From NCBI GenBank assembly GCA_963070105.1, contig OY718808.1, forward strand, positions 10,241,398-10,305,397: 64,000 bases of DNA. Reading direction: 5' to 3'. The position numbers and the translations under genes are program-made. The DNA comes from Litomosoides sigmodontis. Lineage: Eukaryota > Nematoda > Chromadorea > Rhabditida > Onchocercidae. The notes below the pieces were generated by a model that did no database searches, was not told where the DNA came from, and saw only the letters and a list, made by a program, of their open reading frames with translations. Positions 37,338-49,086 of the stretch are shown in pieces (the first letter of the stretch is position 1; the number at the start of each line of letters is the position of its first letter).

Positions 37338-37613
37338 GTATGATATCGAGTATGTCACTCTTTCTGTGTGACTTCTTAGCAGGTGACGCGTTCTTCTGAA
37401 TAGAGGCGATTAACATTCTTGCCACGTTGTATCTCAATAATTGTGTGTTATAAGGTTCGAGTGAGTAGTCACGAAATTGTCCATCACTTCACACTTTACT
37501 CATGATACTGAGCATTTTTCTTACTGATGATCGAGAATAGCTCTAGCGGGTGCAATTGAAGTAAAACGAATTGCAATGAATGTTATAACTAATTAATTAT
37601 AAATTGTTCATAT

Positions 37614-40600
37614 ATGGCATTTTTATTAAACTCAAGAGCATCAACTCAAATTCAGCTACCTGTTGACGAAGATTACAACTCGGCTGCTGTATTATTCTCT
37701 TATTCAACATCGGATTTCATCTACGACCTCAGAAATCCATTGACGAAAGGGAATGAGGATCGTCCCAAAGTTGGTCAATTTTTTCAAATGCGTAGCACTG
37801 TAATATGAAATATATTATTCAGAAAAAATGTAAAGTGTATTATTATATTCAAATAATTATTATATTCAGATAAGAAGCATCAATATTCATTTTTATCTTA
37901 GTTCCAACGTTTTTTCTCAATCGATTCTATAACACCAGCTATCGTAGGGAAATATATTTTGTTTTGAAATACGATATTTTTTACTCTGCTATTTCAGTGC
38001 TTATTGCAGTTCGAGGATGTACTTATATCCAAGTGGGAAGATACAAAGAAGCATAAGCTGCTGAAGTACGACCTAAACTGCATGTATAAACTTCTGGAAG
38101 GAGACTTCAACTTTTCCGTACAGGTTTGTCACATACCTTTGTCAAAACTAGCCAAATGAGACCAATGAAGGTTTCGAATAATTCTGAAATGACCAGACAC
38201 CCTGTAATGCTTTGTGAAATGCAGATACGACTAACTTGTAAAGATTTAGCGCTTCCTTTTATATTGTTTATTAATGTAAGCACTAGTTCGGAATTTTCAG
38301 CTGGTAGATTGGCTAATGATGCATTCTCTGAAAGCCTGTTTTCTTTTTTTAGAGATATCTTTGATGCTGCAGAAGTTTTTTCTGCAACTTAAAAACATCC
38401 ACTTATCCTTATATGGTATTTAAGGAAGTTTGACTGCACGGCTCAGGAAATATGAGATGTAACGTATTGGGGAAAATTTTTGTTTTAGTTGTAGGGTGGA
38501 ATTATATCATTTTTGGGAAGGTTATTGTTTACATTTTGTCCTTTTTGATAACATCGAAAAAGAAAAGTTTATTGGTTGGTGACTTATTTAATAGCAAAGC
38601 AGTGGAACACCAAATCTGTGTATCTCATCAACCAAAATTTTTTTCATACGTGAAATAAAAGGTAAAATAGATGATTTCTCTTCACTTAATTTTAATAAAG
38701 TATCCTAAAATTGTAGGATAACTTATTTAGGATCAATTATTTTTAAATTAAGTGGAGGAAAATTGATTTGTAATCCTTCAGTTGAATGTTGAACGTGGAG
38801 AAAGGAGGCGCAAACCAATGCATTTCCGAGCCGTACGTGAACCTTTTAATAATCTGAGGTGGAATTTTACAAAGCTGAAAGAGGGTGAGGTTAGTTTTTG
38901 GTAAATATACAAGCTTCGTAATCGGTTATTTCCATTTTTCATATTGTTCCAAAGTACAATTTTACTATAGTGTCTTTTCTCACTAATAAACGTGTCAGTC
39001 ATTCATCTTGATGCGCTTCCTATAATTATCAGTTAATGATAACCTAGTGATCTGAGTTTTTTTTTTAAAGATATTATTATATATGCAACGCAAGGACCAT
39101 TTGAGAAGCAATGATCCATTGGATTACCACGTTGTTGCAGTTAATTCTGCACCGCTCACAAGAGGACATTCCTTGCTGTTGCCACACATGAATCGCTGTA
39201 TACCACAGGTAAACTTTGCGTTATCGAATTGAAGGTGGCTTTATTATTTAAAATAATGATTTTGAAATGCAATTTGAGTATTTTAAGTAAGAAAATGGAT
39301 TTTGTGCTTTTTTTGTTAGATCACGAAAAATATATTTGGTTCAGATAAGAACTGCATACGATACTTGGTGACAGTGTCCGTAATATTATGATGTTATTTC
39401 CTAACTTCCCAAATAAAACAATCTGCAGGTCCTGTCTGAAGTGGCAGTTCGCTTGGCAACAGATACAATGCTTTTGGCAAGTGACAGCTCTTTTCACGTG
39501 TTGTTCAACAGCCTCCTGGCGTTTGCTTCCATTAATCATCTACATCTTCATCTTCTAACTTGGCCATATGACTCTGATTTGACTAATCGTGTGAGTTTTT
39601 CACCAACTCTTTCCATATACTGTACCCTTCATTATCTCTCGTCTCCTGTCCAGTATCTCTCAAGAATGTAGTATGTCTTTTGCACCTCACTATCATACGC
39701 TGTCAGTTAAGTATGTTACAATAAGATTTACACAGTAAAGTCCGTGTTACGCAGAAATGTCTAATGAATACAATAACGATTCATAACCGATTTGTAGAGG
39801 TGTGAACATCTGTTCGACAATATATACATAGTCAAGCGTCCAATATGGTTTGCATGTGCTATTGTGTTCCAGCTAACTGTCCCAGAAGAGTATGAAAAAT
39901 TTGTCATGTAAGTGCAACGCTCCATAAAAGCAAGGAACGGAAGACTACATATGTTTGAGATGTAGAACTCTTTGGTGGTTGTTGGAGATAAAATGCAGTA
40001 CATGTTAAGTATTGTGTATGATTTTTAATTTCAGGAGTATAGCACGCTGTGTAGACTATTTAAGCACTCACGAAATAGCGCATAATATATTTTTCTCGCG
40101 TGCACAACCACTAAGAACATCTGGCGCTATTCAGTCGGAAGACAAAACAAATGTACTTCCAAAACTTGTCACTGCATACATTTTCCCGCGCATTGCTGTT
40201 GTTGGTACGTTTTCGCATTGTTTACAGTTGCATTCATCAGCAGCTTTCTTTCATATTTTTACTTTTCATGGTATTGCTTATTTCTCTTACCTTTCTTTTT
40301 CACATTTTCTAGACAAATACAAATTCAGAAAACGTGGGAAAAATGATATTGCTATGCCAGTTTCCATTATGTGATACTGCTTCTTTACGATTCTGCTAAG
40401 GAGTTCCAACTCTATCTACGTATTTACAGTGAGATGCCAAATGTAATATTTTAGATGTCATTTACGCAAATAATATAATAAGCACATTTTCAGGAGCTAA
40501 ACCAGCGAAAAGCTTCAGTCCAGCATCTTTGGAGTTATCAGGATGTTTAACTGCCTACAGTAATTGTTCATTTGCTTTTCAACAAATACTGAAAGATCTT

Positions 40601-41046
40601 GATGTTTTAAATTATACACTTTTTTTTGACTTCTGTGAGGGACAAAATATCGGAATTGTTTCATGCTCGTACCGACAATCTCTGCTTCAAAAACATTTTG
40701 CAGCATATCAGTTTTTTGAAAAAGTCACTGAAGAGGGAGCATTGCGTATAATAGATGAAGAGGCAACTTTACCTGACTCACGATTCAGTCAGATTTGTTC
40801 CGAACTAATACAAGTTTTGTCCGGCAATCTGCTAGTTGAGGAAAGCGTTGCTGAAAAGGCTGAACCGGCAGGTTTCATTGTTGTTACCAACGCTATTAGT
40901 TTGGATGTTGTGGTTACACAGTTGCCCAGATGTTAGGCATTTGATCGTTTCATTTCTAGGTGCCATCGCCAGAACTAGATGAATTACGCGATTCGTTCCA
41001 AGCGTTCGGGATGTATTCGGCAAGACGCTTTTTCACTGAAGATTAA
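37614..41046 (+). CDS. GDPGP1: GDP-D-glucose phosphorylase
   Basis: This HIT-superfamily enzyme cleaves GDP-D-glucose with phosphate to GDP and glucose 1-phosphate, a repair reaction that keeps GDP-mannose pools clean. It is known in animals including Caenorhabditis. Ten plus-strand exons join in phase: 37,614-37,769; 37,998-38,123; 38,782-38,889; 39,071-39,208; 39,429-39,590; 39,798-39,907; 40,035-40,204; 40,494-40,559; 40,704-40,871; 40,973-41,046. They give about 425 residues. Key motifs are SVQLNVERGRRKPMHFRAVR, NFTKLKEGEILLYMQRKD, VAVNSAPLTRGHSLLLP and the catalytic histidine motif NHLHLHLL (His 213, 215, 217). Then come CVDYLSTHEIAHNIFFSRAQ and a conserved C-terminal region (EEATLPDSRF). 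Exon 2 may instead start at 38,010 (four residues fewer). The last intron's acceptor (CGCCAG) was chosen because it alone keeps a long frame. AATAAA lies at 41,553. Confidence 0.92.
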
Positions 41047-42346
41047 CATTTGAGGCTAAGTCAAAGCAACTAACATCAAACCACGAACGTTTTCTCTTTG
41101 ACTGCTGCTTCCAGTGCTTCTTCATTGCATTTTTTATAATGATAATAATATATTTATTTACTTATGTGAAGGAAGCCAAAAAGCAGACTTTTTACCCAAA
41201 TGTGCCTTTATTTAGTTTCTATGCTAGAAGAGTTACATAGGTTTTTAGGGTGTTTGTTGTTCTGGATACCTTGATGTATTTTTTACCCTTAATTTTTTAA
41301 TTTTTGTTTTAATTTTTGCTTCAATATCACGATTTCAAGGGTATGCAAGTAGAACATTATGTTAAGTGCTGCACGTTGTTAACTTGATCCGGACAAACAT
41401 TGGTGCTAACATCTCCTAAATTGAGGGAGTAATCTGAGAAGTTGCCTCATTTGGATGTATTATGTCGCAAACGCCTAATGAAATTTGTAATGTGCAACTC
41501 AGAAGAGGAGCTGTTATTAGTTTTCATTTTATTCAGTCTTAAATAAGAAGCAAATAAAACTTATGTAGTGTTGTACCTGCTAGAGAAGTATACTGCTCAC
41601 TGAGGATGCCAGCTGTTCTTTTATTGATTTGGATAGAGCGCTTGTCTCTTTTCCTTTCGTTTCCTTCTCGCATGCCGTGTTTTGCACTTGCAAAGATGTC
41701 CAACCCTTTACTGTTCTATTTTTCATTGCCACTGATGGTACCTTACGCACTCTGTCGGTCTAATATACTTTCCCTCATCTACACATACTATTTAATCCTT
41801 GACTCATCCCTCCACCGAATCATTTCTTGATTTTAAATAAATTCTTTCACTTCCCATACGTATGTTTCAGTATTCATTTCCTTCCAGTTGAGCTAAAAGT
41901 CGCTAAACTCTGTATCTATACAGTGTATCTACTATATTCGTTGCAATGTATCGAACGATATTAATAGTTGGACAACAAATATCGAAGGTATGCAAACCGT
42001 AGTAAGCCGAAACGCTCAAATAAGTGGAATATTTGGAATAAGTGGAATAGCATCACAACTAAAAATCCTTAAATGAGTCATCATTTAGGTAGCGCGAGTA
42101 CATGTTCAGGAAGGAATAGGAATCCTTTATGACAAGTGTCACCATTGTACTTCTACTGATAGTAAATACAAATATACATTATAATTTCATGTATTCCGAA
42201 AACTATCTATGCCATAGGTTCAGACCAAGAAATTCAGATGGATTCATCACAATGCACAAAACATAGGAGATAAGTGATGAAGTGTAAGAATTTTATTAGT
42301 CACTTTTACAAGTTAATAATTGGTACATCCTGGAAATTTTAGCGGA
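41047..42346. other. Convergent 3' region between GDPGP1 and the TMEM186-like gene
   Basis: AT-rich sequence without a gene. It should hold the 3' untranslated regions of both flanking genes. The ORF at 41,606-41,830 (plus) is not supported. Confidence 0.6.
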
Positions 42347-44017
42347 TCACAACATTGTCTTCTTCTTTTCGGAAATATCAGACGGTTTAGTATTTCGTCC
42401 CAACATCAGATGTCGATAGCGTATGTCTCGGAAGCCTTCATCATTAAGCATAAAACGACGCTTGTTGATTTTGATAGAACCTTTCACAAACGACCATAGT
42501 TGATGTCCAGCACTTTCCAATATTCGAATATTGTGCCTTGTGAAAGGTATCTGAAATGTGCAACAAGTAATTAAAGTCACATCTCATCATCATATCCCCA
42601 CAATTAATGGAGGAAAATTATAATTTAACTGGTGATAGATTGTATGTGGCTGTAGAATTTCCACTCTTATTTTCTTTCCACTCTCCTACCTTGAAGTTTT
42701 GAATAAGCTTAACAGTTGGAAAATTTAATCCATCTCTTCTGAGTTTTCACTGTATATGAATTAACGAGTAATTCCATTACCGGTGGTAGAATTGTCATCA
42801 ATACTATGCACTATTACTCAATAACGACTGCTTCTTCACTTGAACGGTAAAACCAATCTTCCGTTCGGAACGCTAATTTACAATTTGCTTTTCCTACGCA
42901 TTAATGATGTAATATGATGTGCTATGATTCGAATAAACTGAAACGGCAATGCAACCATAATAAAAATCAGCTGTGCAAGGTAACTTACACCTCAAATTTA
43001 CATATCACCAGAGCTACTCTTTTTTTGCTAATCAATACTGATTTTTGAGCTTACTAATTGTATGAAGACATTAGCTTTAATTTTAGCTAATTTCGTTGTT
43101 CTAATAATATCAACTCATTCATATTAGAGTGCTGAAGTTTTATGTTGAAGTTAACTTTGCATATAACAGCAGTCAAAATACACAGCAAAGAGTTACTACT
43201 CTTTAAAGTCACTAAGAGCCACTAAGAATGCCCGAAGTAGGTGGAAATCTTCAGCTAACCTTTCTAGTAAATATGCCACAGTGAGAAATTATAGCGATAA
43301 ATTTCTTCTGGTCCTTTTTACTGACATAAATGCGATGAATTCGATTGGCATTAAGACGCCACGCCAGATAGGTCACCACCAAGAATGAAAATATTGGCAA
43401 CACAACAAAAATGCCCATCTGCAAGCTACAACATTAAACCGACATAAATAAACATGACAAAACTAAGAATAGCACCTGTCGAACTATGTTGGTATCCTTG
43501 AAGGCATCCCATAGTCGACCATCTTTAACATCAGCTACACAATCTTCTGATGTCAATAGGCCGATCACAGGTACAGCTACGGTAGCGAGTAAAACAAAAC
43601 GTGAGGCATAATTATCCCGGTATATCATGAACCAATCATTTCCATTCATCCTATCCCATAGATGTAATCTTTCTAGTATTCGCTGTGTGAATCGCCTGTT
43701 AACTTCCTGCAAAAAGCAACGCAAATCTTATTGACAATGGCAGATTAAGGCTGTCACTCGAGTAACTATAATCAACAATCCCCTCGAATAAATTTGGCAC
43801 CATACGAATCGGGAAGATGGACTAGTGGCAAACACTGGTAGAAACATTTCCAGCACTTTCTGTACACACCGTAAGGGAAACAACACAGCGTTCTACATAC
43901 CTCATGTGTATTCCCGAGATCTCTTCCTCTGTTGGTGATGGCATTGTGTCCCCATCGGATGAGACGAACATGAGCGACCAATGGAGTGAGGCGCACGATC
44001 CGCTGGCACATCCACAT
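42347..44017 (-). CDS. TMEM186-like mitochondrial membrane protein
   Basis: Four minus-strand exons (44,017-43,901; 43,706-43,476; 43,418-43,260; 42,550-42,347) join in phase to give 236 residues. The N-terminus MWMCQRIVRLTPLVAHVRLI is rich in Arg and hydrophobic residues with no acidic residue, as in a mitochondrial presequence. The motif NDWFMIYRDNYASR precedes a first hydrophobic span (FVLLATVAVPVIGLL, about residues 80-94). The second span is MGIFVVLPIFSFLVVTYLAW (about 117-136). A RIHRIYVSKKD stretch and a C-terminal soluble domain follow. This order (MIYR, hairpin, R-x-x-x-IY, beta-rich tail) resembles TMEM186, a complex I assembly factor of about 213 residues, but the match is by pattern only. 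TMEM70 or TMEM223 relatives share a similar layout. An earlier in-frame Met exists upstream of 44,017, so the start is less certain. Confidence 0.6.
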
Positions 44018-44606
44018 ATATCTGTATGCAAATAATGTGTTCCATCTGGAATGTATAGGTTTATTTTGGCATAAAACCCACCACACATCCGTCCATCTGC
44101 AAGTACTGTGGCAAACACACGCACACGTCAAACACCAAGTCCTAAGACTTGCACACCTTTCTTACCCACTTGAAATATGCCAACCATTTATGATTAGCCA
44201 CAGCAATTCACAGCAGCGTGGTTACGACGAAAATTTTATTTCCCAATCGTTCAGTGATCTCGCAGAATTCAGTCATTGGAGTGACCATTGGAGGTTAGGG
44301 AGTAGTCTTGCACCATTCTGTGGTAACTTTGTGGAAGAGTAACGTCGATTTATGATGAAGCAACAGCGTTGGTGATAAATGTCATTCTTATAGTTGCGAG
44401 CAATTAATTCTGCTTGCATGGGTTGCGCGGATACCGTAATGGATGGCGATGCTTGCAACAATTTCTTAGCTTCTTGTACGATCGAGGAGCATGTGCAATG
44501 AACGGAAGCGGAGTAAGTGGAGTAGACAATGGATGGATAAAGTAAGAGGTGTTGCAAGGTAAGGCTCATTGTTTATAGTTGTGGTCGCCTCGGGCGGTCT
44601 CTCGCA
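44018..44606. promoter_or_regulatory. Divergent intergenic region of the TMEM186-like and PITP genes
   Basis: The two start codons are 589 bp apart on opposite strands. The open frames in this interval on either strand have no motif or splice continuation. Confidence 0.45.
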
Positions 44607-46728
44607 ATGATTGTTAAGGTAAGTATTTCGGGATGAGGCGGCGGCTATGCGTTGGCAGTAGTGGCAGTTGCAAGTGACCCTCAACTTCTCCGATCCACGA
44701 ATCAGCTGATTGAGATTTGAAGGAAGAATATTTGAGGAGTTCCGTATTCTGATGCCGCTCGAAATGGATGAATATTACCGCGGGCAGTTGTTTGCCGTAT
44801 CAGAGACGAGCAAAAATGAGACAGGAGGAGGCGATGGTGTTCAGGTTCCTTCTATTAATGTTGCTATCGAATGGAGTTGACAATGCCTGTAAGACTCGGC
44901 CGACCAAGTGAGTATTGCCTGATAAATAGGCACCAATGAGGTGAGTAATGTGAACAAGAAAATGGGAGACAAGGCAAGGGAGCAGACCTTACCCAGCCGA
45001 CACTTAACCTTTTGTCTCATATCTCACATCCATTTGTGAAACAATGATTTTATCATAATTAATTGTGAGGGAGGCAATAGCGATAGAATGGAATAGGAAG
45101 AAAGGGTTCCACAATTTTTCAACCTCGACGAGCATAACGGATGCTTTTTTACAGGTACTGGAAAATGACGATTTCACGAGTACAACAGTCCGTCCTGGAT
45201 ACTCTATCACCGGTATTTACACTCACAAAATTTATCGTACCAAGTCGAAATCGCCATGGGCGTTACGTAAAATATTTCCGGACGCGGCATTCGTGTTACA
45301 CGAAGAGTGCTGGAATGCATTTCCATATTGTAAAACAATTATTAAGGTTGGCTTATTGACATTGTTCCCTCTTCTGATGAACAGATTCTATCTGATGCCA
45401 CTCACAATCTTATTTGGATAGAGAGAAAAATATACATTGCCAGAATCCGGATTACATGAAGGATGCTTTCTACATCAATATTGAATCAATGCATCTTCCG
45501 GACAAAGGCCATACCGAAAATGTAAGCATTTATGTCTGGAGAACTGGAAAAGCGGGAAATACCTCTCAATTAAATTATGAACCCTGGCACGAGAAAGTAG
45601 TGAGTGCAGAGCTCAACCTGATAAGCAAGTCGATCCGAGAAAGCGACAGTGAAATGTATGCACGACGTGGTACTACTACGTGGAGGATAATTTGTGGAAC
45701 AAATCCAATAATAGTGATAATAATAATAATCCTTTGGAATAAGCGGAAAAGATTGATTTTCTTCTACCAATTTTAAGGCATTGGATTTGAGTCCAGCAAT
45801 CCTAAAGAAGCGAGAGGTAATCGTTATTGATATCTATGATGACAGCCTGTTGAAAAAAACGGTGAGCTCCAGCACGGTCTCTTTTTGGTGTCACTCAATA
45901 ATAGTCGTGGGTGGAATTGTGAAGAACAGCGTGATACAATAACGTGCTACTCTCCCAGCCGGTTGCCAATTTTCGTTTCATTACGCACACTTGCAATGTA
46001 AGAAGTGTTGCAGGATATCACACCTGAAACAGATGTGCGTGAATTTAAGTCTAAGAAAACTGGGCGTGGAAAACTACCGAAAGATTGGATTGAAACAACC
46101 AAACCGGTGATGTGCTGCTATAAAGTTCGCCTCTTCTCATTACGTAGTACTTTTAAAATTCTTCAGCCAATTTAGCATGCTAGGCTCAGTTTATTGCTGC
46201 TTATAAGACCTATATAAGGAGTAGCGTTCGAATGTTTGAATTATACTTGTGGGAGAAGTATAAGGTGATGGTTTCCTCTATAGCCTGTCGTAGTTTCAGG
46301 TAGTACAAGTACATTTTAAGATGTTCGGATTTCAAACAATGGTAGAGCACATTCTTCAGAGGCAATACCCACGAATATTTGCTAAATTCAATCGGTTGGT
46401 TATTGACCAAGGCTTCTGCAGCACTTTGAGGATGCAAAAAAATTTGATTCCAGTAGGCAATTTTAAATAGTAGTAATATGAGAATGACGAGGTGAGAAAG
46501 GGAGACTTGAAAAGGAAGATCAAAGATGAACAACATTATTAACCTATTGCTTCACCAAACTGGATTTCTTCCAGGGAACTATACTGCTGGACCGACCGAT
46601 GGTACGATATGACGATTGAGGATATCAGAAAGATGGAGAAAGAAGCGGTGGAGGAACTGAAAAAGCAGATTGCTGAGCCGGAAAAACGTGGTACTGTATG
46701 CGATGTGGATGATAAAGGAACGTCTTAA
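44607..46728 (+). CDS. Class I phosphatidylinositol transfer protein
   Basis: Class I PITPs exchange phosphatidylinositol and phosphatidylcholine between membranes and support phosphoinositide signalling. Eight plus-strand exons (44,607-44,618; 44,737-44,844; 45,155-45,346; 45,444-45,521; 45,778-45,861; 46,014-46,124; 46,300-46,394; 46,575-46,728) give 277 residues (human PITPNA 270). The first exon codes only MIVK before a consensus donor; it restores the family start (MIVKEFRILMP). Conserved elements are SETSKNETGGGDGVQ, GIYTHKIYR with the inositol-binding Thr and Lys (63, 65), CWNAFPYC with the matching Asn (94), FKSKKTGRGKLPKDW and DMTIEDIRKMEKE with the matching Glu (248). The family's membrane-docking Trp-Trp pair is replaced: the sequence is VHFKMFGFQ where homologues have KWWGLQ. 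The short C-terminal tail (DKGTS) is typical in length. Confidence 0.95.
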
Positions 46729-48696
46729 ATGGGGAGGGGAAAAAAAGAAAGGACAATCTGGAATAGATGCTGTCTATTATTGAAACTTATGCTCCAAGTG
46801 GTTTATTGAAGCAATGAAAACCGGACAAATGCGGATGTGCATCCTGCACTTCCGACAAATTTGTTAGTGCAATTAACAGTATGAAACAATACGCTGAGAA
46901 AAAGGCTACTGTTTGGAGCAGGTGAATTGGTGTTATCGTTTTGGTGAGAACCTTTCTGTAGTGAGGTCCGAAACTTTTTTTCAAGCCGCAAGCAAAAACA
47001 TATCTATTACAACAGGAGTAGCATGGGATATCTACGTATTAAAGGGTCGCCCGCTTGTGATCAGAATCATCCGTGAAAACCATTCAATCGCACCACTCAC
47101 TGGTTAAACATTGCTTACGTTTTACACATTACGCACAATGGAACGCAGCGAATAGGCTAAGTAGAAGTTGCAAAAAGAATGCGTCAATTTGGGAGCTGCT
47201 TTTCCATGTGGTAGTGACAGCTTTATTTTTTTATATATAGATGAACCTTTGTGTACTATTTTTTCTTCTTGTCCGATCATCACTACTTCCCCTTCTCTCC
47301 AAAATTTCCATCAGAAGATTGCCTCAAAGAAATTGTGCTGTACGATACATCACATCCTCCGGAAAATATTGTTTGAGTAAGTAGTCGAATAAAAACTTAA
47401 AATTATTTTGGTATTTCGTGTTAGCCCGTTTTGTTGTTCTCCTGTAAAAAACTAAGTTGCGTAAAAGCGCAGTGTCACCTTCGAGAGCGGAAGGTTTAGC
47501 TATTGCTATTGTTTCTTGTTATTTGCTGTACGCCTGCTAAATGTAACTATTTAGTTCTGCATCATAATTATGGGGAACAGAAATCTTTCAATTTCAATGC
47601 CGTATATGGGCAAGGGTCGTCCTGTTTCCTCATCACTTTTAACTCTGACCTTACTTCACGTTGTTGTCTCTGCTCTCCCACTCCTCGAGCAAAAAAACTG
47701 CAAGAGAAAAGGAATGGTACCGACGCAGGCAGTTCTGACTAGGAAAAGAATATCACTGGAAATCTTTTGTCCACTCTCTGAGCCCATCAGCTTTATAATT
47801 GCTAATAGTGAGGATGTTAGATGCTGTCACCTCAAAGCTATTGCATGCCATGAGTCGTGATTATTACATTGCTGGAAAAGCTTCTATCCTTGTTGCAACC
47901 ATAAATGTTTTCAATTTCAAAAAATTGTTCATTTTCGCCGCTGCACTTAAGCTGTGCAGGATCGTAAAATTCTGTGTGAATTTATTTCTAGGACAAAAAC
48001 ACCCCAATAAACACGCTATGAAAGTGCCGAATAAAGGAAGAAGCAACCTGTTATTGCGGACAACATCAAGTTATCCGTCACATACGAGAGAGTGAGATTT
48101 CACAGTGCTGAGAAAATATCCCCGTTGTCCTTCTTACTGCGCTTCTCCGAGCGGCTCAATGTAAAATCTACTGCTAAAAGTGGAAGATGACGCAAGCGGT
48201 CACTGCTAAGATTGCTGTGCACATCAGACAGCGTTCAAAATTAGGAACAGCGGAGGTGTTACGTCGCCGTGCTCTCGTAACCACTGATTGTCCAATTCAG
48301 GTGCGGAACCGCTGACTGAGATCTCTGTTCTGTTCTTCAGTCAGTTCTCCACTTTTTGACTGCTGTAACTCAACCACTCGTTAAATGACCGACAGCATCG
48401 ATAAGGAAATTGCGACTCCAGTTCCCTTTTAGCGAAGTGCGATGAATGGTGAAAGGTGATACCTGTCCCTCCGCAATCTGACTTCCACTTTTGGATATAT
48501 CGATGATCGTCCAGTCAGTCACAAGATGCTCAGCTGTGCCACTTTTCGACGTTGTAGTAATCACTGAATTTCAAATAATGTCTGAGAAACAACTGCATTC
48601 TCAACTGATGGCTAATTGAAGCCAACTTACCTCTGCGCAACAGCACGAGATTCTCAACTACTCCTTACGCCCACCACAATGCCGAAATTCAACAAA
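46729..48696. other. Intergenic region downstream of the PITP gene
   Basis: This holds the PITP 3' untranslated region; an AATAAA lies at 47,387-47,392. The later ORFs (47,503-48,095 plus) overlap in several frames without motifs or paired splice sites and are left out. Confidence 0.5.
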
Positions 48697-49086
48697 TTAT
48701 CTTTCGGTTTCATTCCGCGAATAAAAGAAGCGATGCTTCCTAACGTGCATGCAGCCTGCTTCCTGATCAACAATTAACAAGAAGAAACTTTGCTGTGCCT
48801 CTCTTGACCGTTTCAGCTTTTCCTCTTCCCCCTCTTGTTGGCTGGTAGCATAGCGGAACCGAGCAAGACAGATGCATAAGCACAACATTGGTATTACTAT
48901 GGCTGTAAATGCTTCCTTAGAAGAGTCCACTAAATCTACCGACTTCAGAGAAATGCCAGCTAGTACGTTGCTGCTTTCATCCGATGAAACCTGACTACAT
49001 AAGCTTGCAATTTTATTCGCAACAAACTTGCCTACGCCTACACAGGCAATAATTGTAATGGTTAAGACGTTGATGTAATTGTACAT
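48697..49086 (-). CDS. Candidate two-span membrane protein ORF
   Basis: An uninterrupted minus-strand ORF of 129 residues has two clear hydrophobic segments: VLTITIIACVGVGKFVA (about residues 7-23) and AFTAIVIPMLCLCICLARF (about 60-78). Between them is a Ser-rich loop and after them a Glu/Lys/Arg-rich tail (QQEGEEEKLKRSREAQQ). The frame stays open for about 45 more bases upstream of the ATG and reads NLCGRWFAEN, so this could be an internal exon instead of a whole gene. Topology would place the charged tail inside the cell. No family could be assigned; a four-span protein with missing exons is possible. Confidence 0.33.
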   Translation of the reverse strand: MYNYINVLTITIIACVGVGKFVANKIASLCSQVSSDESSNVLAGISLKSVDLVDSSKEAFTAIVIPMLCLCICLARFRYATSQQEGEEEKLKRSREAQQSFFLLIVDQEAGCMHVRKHRFFYSRNETER

